Source of the DNA: Marsupella aquatica
Lineage: Eukaryota; Marchantiophyta
DNA length: 64,000 nucleotides
Direction: 5' to 3'
Assembly (NCBI GenBank): GCA_973895155.1
Contig: OZ316896.1
Location: 3,348,001-3,412,000 of the forward strand
Under the pieces are notes generated by a model that did not search any database, was not told the origin of the DNA, and saw only the letters and a program-made list of their open reading frames with translations. Numbering within the stretch: the first letter of the stretch is position 1; every line of letters starts with the position of its first letter. Of the stretch, positions 19,719-30,338 are shown in pieces. The position numbers were made by a program, and so were the translations under genes.

Positions 19719-19975
19719 TGTCGTTTACCTCTTTTGTCGATCTCCTGTTATCTTGACACCTGTTTTAGTTTAGACTCTACGCTACCCCAGGCGCGCCCCC
19801 ACTGGCTTTTCACCTGGAGTTTTTTACTTTTCCCCTTCTGCCTTTTCCGGGGAAAAAATCTTGATGTCCATTTTGACATCTATTTGTTCTCTCTCTTGAA
19901 TGAAAGCAGTACGCATTATTTTCATTCCATCTTTTGTGCAAGAGTTTTTCCTGTCGATCACGACTGTCAATCACA
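19719..19975 (+). repeat. 5' LTR of copia element (257 bp)
   Basis: Starts TGTCGTTTACC and ends CAATCACA. It holds one copy of the TCTCTCTTGAATG.. segment that is doubled in the 3' LTR. In copy 2 of the array (46886-47142) one further C-to-T change at a CpG is seen at 46905. Confidence 0.92.
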
Positions 19976-20129
19976 GGTTATGGGCCAGTTGAAGTCTACA
20001 ACACTCTTTCACGACTAATCCGTGCATTCTAGTCAGAGTGATTTCCTGTCACTAAGCAGTAGTTCTTGCTGGTTTCCGCTAGTTTTTTCTGCATCTGGAT
20101 CTAGTTTTGCGTCACTATTTTCATACACC

Positions 20130-23100
20130 ATGCCTTCCAATTTCACGGGAGGCTACAACATTCATTTGGTCCCCCACCTTCTAGGTAGTTCTAACTACAA
20201 ATCTTGGAAACGTAACATCAGTGCAACTATTCGTGCATCCGGTGTCTGGAAATACATCGATGGCACTGCCATTGCTCCTATCCAACGCCCTGCCGAACTT
20301 GATTATGTTTTCCAAGAACGACTTGATACTCATGATCTTAAGGAAGCGCAGGCCAGGAATATAATTCTTTCCACTTGTTCTGAAAGCATTCAGTTCTCCC
20401 TCGATCATGCTACAACTGCTTAGGAATGCTGGACTAACCTGGCTGATGCCTTCGCTTCTGAAGGAATTATCCAGAAATTTGACGTTTGGGCACATTATGC
20501 TAGAATGCTTTATAATGGAGAACCGATAGAAGAATACTGCAATACGTATCGATCAACATTGGAGCGTGTTCAGAGTGTCGGTATTAAGCTTGATGATGAC
20601 ATCAAACCTTTACATTTTATAAGCAATGTAGAACGTCACTTTTCAAACTGGTCTTTCTCTAAGCGGGAGCAGATGCGCACTTCACCGAAGACACTTCCAT
20701 CTCTTGCTGCTCTTATTCGTGACCTTACGGACGAATGTTGGCGATTGAATTTGGAACAGGACAATGCATTATCCTCTTCTGTTTTCCAACTCCAGACTAC
20801 TTCTTCATTTCCTAATCCTCCAGTTGTTTCTCCGTCACCTACCGTATCCTCATCTTCCAAGAAACCTTTGAAACGTGATACCTGTATTTTCTATAGCATT
20901 CCTGGTCATAGAGATGATCGTTGTTTTTACAAACACACACATATCAGGCCTGAAGGCTGGCAACCTCATCCCAGCATTTTAAAACGATTACAGACCCGTG
21001 TCCCTGCTAATCATTCTATACTCAGTGTTGCCTCTTCCTCCGTTCCTTCTGTCTCTACTAATACTCCGACACATCTTCATGATGAAGAGACTGTGGATCT
21101 TTTCTCTGGCAACCTCCATGTTGCATTTAATCATCAGTTAACCCCTGGTCTCCATCTTGACGTTTGGATTGCTGATTCGGGCGCTAGTCATCATTTTTGT
21201 AACAATCGCGCTAGTTTCACTACGTACACTCCTGATCCCCTTCCAATCAATACCGGTTCAGGATCTACTATTTCCCCTGGTCGAGGCTCAGTCGTCCTTC
21301 AAATACAGCAATCTGATGGTTCTTCCAAGGAAACAGAACTTAGTAATGTTCGATACATGCCATCCAGTTTTCTTAACACCATTTCTGAAGATCTGCTTGA
21401 GCAATGCTGTATTTTTTGGAACGGTGAACTTCAAAAGTTCATTCACTCTCCTACCGGTGATGAATTTGCTACCATCAAGAAACATAATGGCCTGAAGACT
21501 TTCACGATTTTACCAGTTACTCAGTTGGCAATGTCTTCTCATTCACAGTCTGATGATATCAATATTTGGCATCGAAGATTGGCACACCTTCATCCGGCTG
21601 CCATTCATACTCTTCTTCAACGTCTTCATATTACACTTTCTGATTCTACTCCATTTCGACACTGTGAAGTATGTGCTTTGGCCAAGTCTACTCGGATTAT
21701 TTCATGATTTCCACACGCTCGTGCTACAGCCCCGTTTCAAAAGGTTCATTTCGATCTTTGCGGCAAAATTTCTACTCCTGGCATTGGTGACAAGCATTAT
21801 TTTCTTGTCATTACTAATGATTTCTCTCGTAACCGGTGGACCACGACTTTGACTTACAAGAATGAGGCATTGGCGCTGATTCAAAAGTTTTTTCAAATGG
21901 TAACTACTCAATACAAATCTTCTATTCTTGAAGTCCATCTTGATAATGGTCTTGAATTTGGCGGCAATCAGCTAAAGGATTTTTTGGAACACCAAGGCGT
22001 ACACATTTTCAACTCTGCTCCCTATCATCACGAACAGAACGGGATTGCTAAACGCGCCATTGGAGTTATTTCTGCTAAGGCCCGAGCCATGATGATTGAC
22101 TCTCATCTTCCCAAATTACTTTGGCCAGAAGCGTTTCTGACGGCAACATACCTTGCTAATCACTCACCTACTTCTGTTAATCCTCTATCTGAGCCTCCTG
22201 CTTCTCGCCTTGCTACCGTTTTACACCTTCCTTACGTTTTCCGTTTTGACCGGCTTCATGTTTTTGGTGCCCTTGCCTATGTTCATATTCCTCCTGAGAC
22301 TCGTCTCCGTGGTGACAAATTTATTGCTCGGGCCAAAAAAGGTTACTTCGTTGGTTATGCCACGGGTCAAAATTTTTGTATCTGGTTTCCACATAATTCC
22401 TCCATTATTCAATCCGCTTATGTGCATTTTGATGAAACATCTGAGCGTGATTCGTGTTTTCAAATTCCTAAGTCTACAGTTTCTTCTTCCCCTGATTATG
22501 TGGAGATTTTTGTCCCTTCTTTTGTTCCCCGACTTATTCGTCCGTCTGATAATCTTGACATTGGAACACCTCACCAATCACTTCTTCCCATTATTCCTCC
22601 TCCTCTTGGTACTCCGCCACTTGAGGAACTACATGCAGATTTGCAGGCCACTCCCGTGATCACCCGTGTTTCTTCTCGATCCAATAAAGGTGTTCCTCCT
22701 GTTCGTTTTCGAGATACATCTGTTATCTCTCAGCCTTCTCAGTTACTTCTACATCAACACCTCCTTATAAACACTCCGCCAACTCTCCTTTACTCTTATC
22801 ATAGTGCATTGTTTTCCACTTTTCCCTCAGATGTTCCCAACACTCACACTCAAGCTATGGCAAGGCCCGATGCTGCTCACTGGAGAGAAGCTGAATTACG
22901 AGAAATCAATCAGCTCCACAAACTCAAAGTGGCTCATCTAGTACCACTACCTGCTGGTGCTCGTCTGTTACCATCCCGATGGGTCTACAATCTTAAGCGT
23001 GACGGACTTTACAAAGCACGTTTTGTTGTTCGAGGGGATAAGCAACGTCCTGGAATTGATTACGATTCTACTTTTGCATCTGTTGTCCGGCCTGAGACTT

Positions 23101-24397
23101 TCCGCACTATTCTGGCACTAGTCACCATGCATAATTATGAGGCTCATAGCTTTGACGTAGTCACGGCTTTTATCTATGCCTTACTGAAGTCACCGACACC
23201 AATATACGTCAGGCCTCCACCTGGATACGAGACATATGATGCTAATGGTGCCATGCTTGTATGGCTACTTATTCAAGCTCTTTACGGTCTTCGACAATCT
23301 GCTCGAATGTGGTATCATGAGATTGTGGAATATGCCGCTACTTTTGGTTTCATACCACTTCCTTCTGATCCCTGTGTCCTACAAAATTCTGTTGGGGAGC
23401 TAATCGTCCTTTGGGTTGATGATTTAATTTTTGTCTCACCAACCTTATCTGGAATCCATAACATTCGTGACAAGCTCACTGCTCGTTATGAACTCAGAGA
23501 CCTTGGTGAGTTATCTGATTATCTGGGCATGACCATTACCCGAGATCGTTCCCATGGCACTCTACATTTGGGTCAAGCGCCTTACACTCTTAAGATCCTG
23601 CAACGATTTCATCTTGATTCTAGTTTACCTCTTACTTCTCCAAGCACAGGTACTGATGATCTCCATCCACATCTCAAGCGACTGATAATGATAGGCAACG
23701 CTATCAATCTATGATTGGCTCCTTGCTTTATCTTGCAGTCTGGACTCGTCCCGACATTGCTGAACGGTGTTCCAAGCTTGGGCAATTTGCTCATAATCCG
23801 GATTTGACTCATGAAAGTGCACTTCGATCAGTTTTTCGATATCTCAATACCACTCGACAGCTGGGCCTCACTTTTGGTATCCACGATTTTTCTGGTTTGG
23901 AGATCCATTCTTTGGGATTTTCTGGATTTTCCGACGCTTCTTTTGCAGACAATATCTCAGATCGAAAATCCACTAGCGGCTATCTTTTTAAACTTGGCGA
24001 TGGCTCTATTTCTTGGAAATCTCGAAAGCAACCGATAACTGCAACGAGTTCTATTGAATCTGAATACTTAGCTTATTCTCTGGCTTGTAAAGAAGCGGTG
24101 TGGCTGCGCCAGTTACTTTTCGACTTACGTTATACTCTGGCTGATGCCCAGCGTGTTATTCTCTATGGTGACAACCAACCAGCTATTTCTCTCACATACA
24201 ATCCCGAGCATCATTTCCGCACTAAGCACATTGGAGTTCAGTGGCATTACATTCGTGAGCAAGTCAAAGATGGTGTGATTGAGATGAAATACCTATCTAC
24301 TGCTCTTATGCCCGCAGATGGTTTCACAAAGCCCCTCCAAGGGCTTAAATTTGCTAGATTCGTAGAGATGCTAGCTTTACAGTCTTTGCCTTCGTAG
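20130..24397 (+). pseudogene. Copia gag-pol reading frame with inactivating lesions
   Basis: One frame starts at ATG 20130. Gag is followed by a zinc knuckle whose second cysteine is replaced by tyrosine (CIFYSIPGH). Protease has ADSGASHHF (Asp codon at 21174). The integrase HHCC region is at about 21570-21680; the catalytic core shows HLDNG and then NGIAKR, where the third acidic residue is replaced by lysine (codon 22050-22052). Reverse transcriptase has DVVTAF and a WVDD box (23412-23423), with both aspartates kept. RNase H has SDAS, ESEY and GDNQ. Breaks: TAG at 20421-20423, TGA at 21705-21707 and a frameshift between about 23640 and 23690. The element cannot be autonomous as it stands. 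TAG and TGA both fit single transitions of the deamination type. Confidence 0.9.
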
Positions 24398-24430
24398 CAG
24401 ACATTCGTTTTTCAGAAGATCTGAGGGGTC

Positions 24431-24742
24431 TGTCGTTTACCTCTTTTGTCGATCTCCTGTTATCTTGACACCTGTTTTAGTTTAGACTCTACACTACCCT
24501 AGGCACGCCCCCACTGGCTTTTCACCTGGAGTTTTTTACTTTTCCCCTTCTGCCTTTTCCGGGGAAAAAATCTTGATGTCCATTTTGACATCTATTTGTT
24601 CTCTCTCATGAATGAAAGCAGTACGCATTATTTTCATTCCATCTTTTGTGCAAGAGTCTCTCTTGAATGAAAGCAGTACGCATTATTTTCATTCCATCTT
24701 TTGTGCAAGAGTTTTTCCTGTCGATCACGACTGTCAATCGCA
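24431..24742 (+). repeat. 3' LTR of copia element (312 bp, with 55-bp internal duplication)
   Basis: Matches the 5' LTR but carries a direct duplication, 24602-24656 and 24657-24711, which accounts exactly for the extra 55 bp. The two units differ by one base (A or T at 24608/24663). The LTR ends CAATCGCA. Equivalent: 51598-51909, with the same duplication. Confidence 0.92.
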
Positions 24743-24747
24743 GCATT

Positions 24748-25394
24748 CTCACACTCTGACTGCTGCTCAACTTCCCAGTCCTAGTAATGAACCAACCTGC
24801 AAGCCAGTGAACAACTTCTAGCAGAATGACCTCAGATGGACATAATCATAAGCAGTCCTTTCCCTAAACTACAGTAGTCGATAGATGCTGTGGAGGACGA
24901 TAGATACGGAAGGTGGAAGGCGCACGGGGACATAGTTTGAGCCAATCCTACGATGACGAAATTCGGAGAACGTCCACGAGCTCTGAACAAAAATCCGCTC
25001 GCTGAAAGAATGTTTTTTGTTCACCATTTGATTCGTTCACAGGGTTGTCCTGATGGCACGGCTGGGGTATGGTTTCTTGGCCAGGTGTGCCATCAGGGGT
25101 ATGGTTTCTTGGCCAGGTGCTGGTGTTCACCACTCCCTCACTCCTGCGCAGAGTGGCTTTGAGCTGTTAAAAAGGAAAGAAAAATATGGACCATCAACGC
25201 TAACACACCAACCACTATAATATATGATCCTTCCATTTCTTTCCTAGCATCTTCCTACGAAATGCAATCTGGGCGGGATTTGTACACTATCCCTAGCTGA
25301 CCGGGTTTTCCCACTATCCTTCTATCCTGCAATCGGCTGTACTCTTGCTAATTCTTGCCGGGATTCCTGCCCAAATTTATGTCTTTCCAAGCTC

Positions 25395-25447
<53 letters not shown>

Positions 25448-26777
25448 CTTACTCTTAAATTTAGTGCCCTGAAATTTCGTCTCTCTTAAATTCCACTTGC
25501 AAATTCTTTGGTTCTGCACTTTGGAATCCAATTCAATCCTCTGCCAATTAGTTCCTCGATTGGCTGTCATGCATAGTCTCGCGTAGCTGTATTTTTCTTG
25601 TTGCTCGTGTTAACTGGCGCTTCTCTATCTGGTTTCTCCGTTATCACATGGTACTCTCTAAACCTCGAGTCTAGACTACGGCAGGAAACATAAATTTGCA
25701 CGAATCCAAAATAGTGAGATCATGAAATTGATCGAATTAGCTCTCTGAGTGAGCTAATATTACTTATAGAGACAACTTGATTGTCATGATGAGTGACATG
25801 AAACGGACGTATTGTAGCGTGACGAGAAGAGCAAGATGGTGTAGAATCGCAAATACAGTGTCACTTAGTTGCGAACAGGAAAGAGCAATCATCGAGTACC
25901 CATTACTGGATGAGTATTACAAAACACCCAGAAAATGCTCCCTGCTGCAAGGTCATGTAATGGAATGTCGAAGCTCGTGGAGCGCGAGTGAATCGAAGAA
26001 CGGTGGATGATGAAAACGTGATTGCGTAACGAGGCGCATTTGAGGTGAACTCCTACAACATTGTCGAGCTTAAAGAATTCCTAAGACAAATACACCTGGT
26101 ACGAGGAGGAGGGATCCAGCGAGCATTGCATGTAATGTGCCCAGATCCTACGGGATGACTGCGCAGGAGAGAAGAACCCACGAGGATGCACATAGCATTG
26201 AATTAGAAAATGGACAGTGATATGTTTGTGTACAAGAAACTTTATTTTGCTTGATCTTTGAGTGAATAGGTCTGTTCACGAACGCCCTTTGAAGCAATTT
26301 TAGTCAGTGTGACCCAGATTGAGCGTTGATTTAAAGTGTGAGTCGAAATGCTAACAAGCAAAGTTTGCCCGGCCACAGAATTCAGATTTAAGAGAGACGA
26401 AAATGTGGCAACCTGATAAAATCGAGTCTAGCACATTTGGTGAACTACTAATCCCATTGATTTTCGTACTACAATACACTTGGCACACACAGCACAAACT
26501 TGATAAAGAAGAATGATCATACTTTTCAAAATCGGCGACAGAGCATGTACCAAATGTGTACAATAGTGCGCCTGTGAAAGAGACAAGTCGTTGCGCATCG
26601 GGCGAAACCGCTAGCATGTGTACGTAATGGGCGAATCCGCTAGCATGTGTACGTAATGTAATAAGCCCTACTGTAATTCTACATGTACATCTACCGTATT
26701 CGATGTGTTATCTTCTGTCTACCAGTCATATATGTAGAAATGACAAGAACCCCGCCTGTTAGCCATCTGCAACGACA
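24748..26777. other. Spacer between the copia element and gene A
   Basis: No convincing gene; ATG ORFs of 69 codons (24953-25162) and about 74 codons (from 25786) have no recognised features. GGGGTATGGTTTCTTGGCC occurs twice at 25064 and 25096, and CCTGATGGCAC / GTGCCATCAGG around them form an 11-bp inverted repeat. A 29-bp unit opening GGGCGAA is repeated at 26600-26657 downstream of gene A. The equivalent stretch is 51915-53946. Confidence 0.6.
25401..25442. repeat. (CT)21 microsatellite
   Basis: Uninterrupted CT dinucleotides, 42 bp. In copy 2 of the array the tract is 44 bp (22 CT) at 52568-52611. It is one of only two length differences between the copies. Confidence 0.97.
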
Positions 26778-27551
26778 TTAATTAAGGACATTAGAAAATG
26801 CGTCCATAACGTCGAACCATGAGCCTATCCTGGAAGCGACTCTCAACCAATTCGTTGGATCGATGCATTCTCTAATGATGCGGATGGCCAAAGCCATCAA
26901 CTTCTCTGCTGTCGACTCTAGTTGTTCGTCGTTCATTGTAGCAATGTTGGGAACAGAGGGTTTGTTCCCCCTTCGCGCAAAATGTGCAATGAGCTTCTGT
27001 TCTAGTTCCTGTAACGACTGGTCTCTCGCCACTTTGTTTCTCCTCTCTCTCACTAATTTATCGCTGATAGGAGGAATGTTGACTGCAAATTTTTCATAAT
27101 CGCCCATGTGGGGTGGAAGCAACGTTCTGTTCTCTTCGAGCCACTCATCGGTTGCATCGGTGAAGAGAACAACGAACGCGTCTTCAGCACCCTCGAATAT
27201 TTTAGCGAACAGCGTCCAAATCACCTTATCCAGTTCAGTCATTCTACTCGCCTTTTGCACGAAGATTATGTGGGAGTACGCATCCCTGACCTGCTTGAGA
27301 AAGCTTTTCAACTCAAGTTGCGCTTCCTCATGCGACCTGGTTCCGGACTCTGCTTCTCCAAGACCTATCGTGTCTACGACAGTCCAACCCCTTCCGGATT
27401 TTGTGATGATCTCTGAAGTGCACCCTGTCGGCGCGTCGCTGGCTGGAAACACCATCGGCTGCTCGATTCCTCCTGTCACAAGGACATTGGCAACAGTGGA
27501 TTTTCCAGCGCCTGTTCTTCCGAACAGGACCACTCTCCTTTCTGAAGCCAT
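26778..27551 (-). CDS. Gene A, AIG1/GIMAP-like GTPase (257 aa)
   Basis: Intronless ORF for a small GTP-binding protein of the AIG1/IMAP branch of TRAFAC GTPases. Visible motifs are G1 GRTGAGKS at residues 11-18, a G2 threonine in TGCTSE near 45, G3 DTIG at 60-63, the AIG1-specific conserved box between G3 and G4 (SRMTELDKVIWTLF, 102-115), and a G4-like stretch with T131 and D135. The C-terminal third is helical and charged, with no clear membrane segment. Family members bind GTP, often oligomerise on membranes, and in plants and animals are linked to immune or stress responses; that role is family knowledge, not seen here. It is transcribed away from gene B, whose second domain is a clear relative. 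Its leader carries a 48-bp tandem repeat. The first ATG gives the motif-to-start spacing usual for the family. A 166-aa ORF on the opposite strand is a shadow. Confidence 0.88.
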   Translation of the reverse strand: MASERRVVLFGRTGAGKSTVANVLVTGGIEQPMVFPASDAPTGCTSEIITKSGRGWTVVDTIGLGEAESGTRSHEEAQLELKSFLKQVRDAYSHIIFVQKASRMTELDKVIWTLFAKIFEGAEDAFVVLFTDATDEWLEENRTLLPPHMGDYEKFAVNIPPISDKLVRERRNKVARDQSLQELEQKLIAHFARRGNKPSVPNIATMNDEQLESTAEKLMALAIRIIRECIDPTNWLRVASRIGSWFDVMDAFSNVLN

Positions 27552-27576
27552 CGTGGTTCAAGCTGTCCTGAAGCAA

Positions 27577-27717
27577 TTTGTAAGCTTCACAAGACTGAGG
27601 CACTAGTTACTCCGACGAATGAAATTTGTAAGCTTCACAAGACTGAGGCACTAGTTACTCCGACGAATGAAATTTGTAAGCTTCTCATTCACATTAAGTT
27701 ACTCCTACGAATGAAAC
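27577..27717 (-). repeat. 48-bp tandem repeat upstream of gene A, second copy
   Basis: Same two identical units plus one diverged unit as at 411-551. It lies upstream of the complete gene A at 26778-27551, between it and the palindromic TATA at 27719-27736. Confidence 0.9.
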
Positions 27718-27718
27718 C

Positions 27719-27736
27719 TAATGTATATATACATTA
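27719..27736. promoter_or_regulatory. Palindromic TATA element, second copy
   Basis: Identical to 553-570; about 170 bp upstream of the start codon of gene A at 27551. Confidence 0.5.
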
Positions 27737-27910
27737 ACTTTCGCAATCACAAACAGAGTGGACATCTTGGTCTTTCGCTGCTGTGATCCAAGTCAATATG
27801 GAGGTCAGTCCTCGCAGCTGTTCCGAGCCAGGGCTTTCCATCGCGCCCCTACTGTAGATGCTTTGGCTTGGACGCGGGAATAGACTTTCTACAGCTTGAG
27901 AGAATAAACA

Positions 27911-28171
27911 GTACTCTGATTCCCATATTTGTTGCTCCGGTCAATTAGGACCTTTGAAAAAAAGGGCCCGAAGAATGTACCCCTACTGGAGAAGGAAGCT
28001 TCCAAGCACGCGGCTGGAGCACCGCTATGTTCGTGGAATCAAACATTTTTCTGATTCCCATAATGGGGTCTCTCCGCTCAATCTAACACGGAAAGGAAAA
28101 GAGCCCCCGAGCGGTGTACTACCAGAACCGTAGCCGGGAGCTTCCAAGCACGCGGCAGGAAGAGTAGATGC
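27911..28171. promoter_or_regulatory. Duplicated promoter module of gene B, second copy
   Basis: Identical in layout to 745-1005, with both TGATTCCCAT and both GCTTCCAAGCACGCGGC boxes. Confidence 0.45.
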
Positions 28172-28457
28172 CATTACAAGTCTCACACGTTTTCAAATCG
28201 CCTTGTTTAGCTCACTATACCTTCGTCAGCTCCGCTCATGCTGTTTGTGTGTATTTCGTGGATTGATTCGTTGGTCGATCACGCCTTCAGTATTGAGTCT
28301 TGTCCAAGCAACTAACTCTCTGTGATTGGTGCGCGTTTAAATGTTCATTTTCTGGTTTTGTTCCTCGGTGCGGTGCAACGTGCTGTGTGAAGGCGTGGTG
28401 TAGCCTGCTTGAGTACGTTTTCATGGAGTAAGATTTTGGCCAGGACTATTCTCACAT

Positions 28458-28820
28458 GTAAGTGCTGCTACACGATAGAGGCTACTAGCAATTGTCAGCG
28501 AGATGAAAATTTCTGGATCCACTACACTGTTGGACATCCTCAAGTCTCGATCGCTGTTTTGAAGTAATTGCTAGTCGGAAAGTTGTTGAGACGGCATATC
28601 TGTTTAAATTTGCTCCTTGGTCAGAAGGATCGACAACACTGGGATCTTCGTCTAGGTGCGATATTTGAAATCAGCCATACGGTCAGCATCATACCCTATT
28701 GCCGGCTAGATCAATGTCTTCCCACTGTGAATCTTGAGCTAGTTAGTTGATTTGAAGAGACGCGAATGTCACATCTTTTTGTAAAGAATAATGTGAACTT
28801 TTAATGGTTATTTCTTGCAG
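28458..28820 (+). other. Leader intron of gene B, second copy
   Basis: Donor GTAAGT and acceptor TTCTTGCAG as in copy 1, preceding the coding start at 28899. Confidence 0.62.
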
Positions 28821-28898
28821 CTACTAGGAGGGGCAAACCAACTTAGCGAAGGACCTGAGCACGCCCCACACCTGTACTGTGGGGTGAATCAGCATGCC

Positions 28899-30338
28899 AT
28901 GGCCTTTGTACCGGTCATCCTGGTTGTCGGAGCTTATAGCAAGTACAAAGCTCATGTCTCAGAGGCCCTCGCCAAGCGTCATAGTGGAGGGGAAGTTCGA
29001 AGGACTGAGGCAGGGGTCGTAAATTATAGGACGGAAGGGAGGCCAGTAGTTGTCGAATCCACATCCTGGAATGTTAACCGAAAGATCATGGAAGGAAGAA
29101 ACTTGACAGAAATTGTAGATGATTGGATTTCATCAAATATCTTGAACGAGCTGTTTGGCAAGTTGGTTTCCGTTGTGTGTGTGATAGATTTAACTTCGCT
29201 TCAGCACAAATGTAATCTTTCGAAATCGAAATTGCATAGACGTATATATGCTTGGCTCACTCTGCTGGCTGATATTTTCCTCAATTGTCGAGCAACGATT
29301 ACAATAGTTGTGCGAATAAAGGGTAGCGAGAATGTCAGTACCAACACTACGAAGAATAGAATCAGAGAACTCCTTGTACAGGACGGATTTGAAGAGAGCA
29401 ATATTGTTTTTCGTCGGCAAGTACCGAAGGTTGGGGAGGACCCAGAGATCCCCCTGACGCTTTCCGTTTTGACACCTAGAGAAGAGCTACATATTTCCAA
29501 CCGGCCTGTCAAACTGATTTTGTTCGGGAGGACGGGCAGCGGCAAGTCAACTCTTGCTCAGATGCTTACCCTGCAAAAGCTCGACTCTTGTTCCAACGCT
29601 TTTCCTTCCAACTCAGGTGTCGATGGAAAGAGCCTTGGAGTCAAACATGGTCAGGGTAGAGGCTGGTACGTTGTTGATACGCCAGGTCTAGGAAAACCGT
29701 CAGAAAAACTTAGCTCCACATCCACACATCATCTCGCGATGAAGATGTTTGAAGAGATCCAGTTGACCCACGGACTTTTCACTCATTTCATATACGTGAA
29801 AAAACGAGATCGCTTTGACACGCTGGACGACGAGATCTGGAGGTTCTTTATGCAAATTTTTGGAGAACACATCAAAAGCAACTTCACTGTAGTGATTACT
29901 AATTCAGGCCAGGCCTGGGTGGAAACCCACATGGATGCTTTGCGGGAGAGTTTCACCGGTTGCGAAAGTTTTCTCAGCGCCGACTTCCCGACGATCGAGC
30001 CCGACGACAAAGAACTGGAGGAGGAAAACTGCAAGGTGCGAGTGGAATCTCTGAAGCAGCTCGAGGAAGGTCTTGCTATTCTAGGCAGACATCCGGTGGA
30101 ATGTAACAAAACTAGACAGGTTTCTAAGACAACTGAGGGCCACGGTTTCCGTGAATCCGTCAGTTCGGTGAAAGATGCAACGAAACGTGCGGTAGGCAGA
30201 GCTCGAACAATTTCGGGGAAAGGTGCAACGAACCGTATGCGAGGCAGAGCTCTTTTTTCTACAGCCAAAGGCGTCGCAAATACTAATCCACGAGATGGGA
30301 ACAAATGGAAGAGGATGTTCAAGAGTACTCGTCCCTAA
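28899..30338 (+). CDS. Gene B, pseudo-GTPase plus GTPase, second copy
   Basis: Same 479-residue reading frame as 1733-3172, with no amino-acid difference seen, including the degenerate first P-loop, the intact second P-loop and the basic tail. The leader intron and promoter module are also kept. It pairs divergently with gene A at 26778-27551. Confidence 0.82.
   Translation: MAFVPVILVVGAYSKYKAHVSEALAKRHSGGEVRRTEAGVVNYRTEGRPVVVESTSWNVNRKIMEGRNLTEIVDDWISSNILNELFGKLVSVVCVIDLTSLQHKCNLSKSKLHRRIYAWLTLLADIFLNCRATITIVVRIKGSENVSTNTTKNRIRELLVQDGFEESNIVFRRQVPKVGEDPEIPLTLSVLTPREELHISNRPVKLILFGRTGSGKSTLAQMLTLQKLDSCSNAFPSNSGVDGKSLGVKHGQGRGWYVVDTPGLGKPSEKLSSTSTHHLAMKMFEEIQLTHGLFTHFIYVKKRDRFDTLDDEIWRFFMQIFGEHIKSNFTVVITNSGQAWVETHMDALRESFTGCESFLSADFPTIEPDDKELEEENCKVRVESLKQLEEGLAILGRHPVECNKTRQVSKTTEGHGFRESVSSVKDATKRAVGRARTISGKGATNRMRGRALFSTAKGVANTNPRDGNKWKRMFKSTRP

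Larger units (their letters stand above)
19719..24742 (+). mobile_element. Ty1/copia LTR retrotransposon, complete but inactive (5,024 bp)
   Basis: LTRs open with TG and close with CA, flanked by GCATT target duplications. Directly after the 5' LTR, GGTTATGGGCCAG is a weak match to an initiator-tRNA-type primer site. A purine-rich GATCTGAGGGG precedes the 3' LTR at 24418-24428. The internal order gag, protease, integrase, reverse transcriptase, RNase H marks it as copia. The LTRs differ at five of 257 aligned positions (19781, 19788, 19793, 19896, 19973), and the 3' LTR also has a 55-bp duplication. Insertion is thus clearly older than the tandem amplification. Confidence 0.93.
1..27166. repeat. 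27.17-kb tandem unit, copy 1
   Basis: Base 1 onward recurs at 27167 and again at 54336, and the match continues without a break to the window end. Differences seen against copy 2 (copy 1 to copy 2 base): 4233 T/G, 6851 T/C, 8777 T/G, one extra C in copy 2 after 12599, 13679 T/C, 17388 C/G, 19738 C/T, and one extra CT in the microsatellite at 25401. I compared by eye and through translations, so a few more differences may exist. The left edge is only the window edge, not a breakpoint. Confidence 0.97.

Noticed and set aside
27106-27606. 166-codon plus-strand ORF opposite gene A
   Set aside because: Antisense shadow of the GTPase coding sequence, with no domain of its own.
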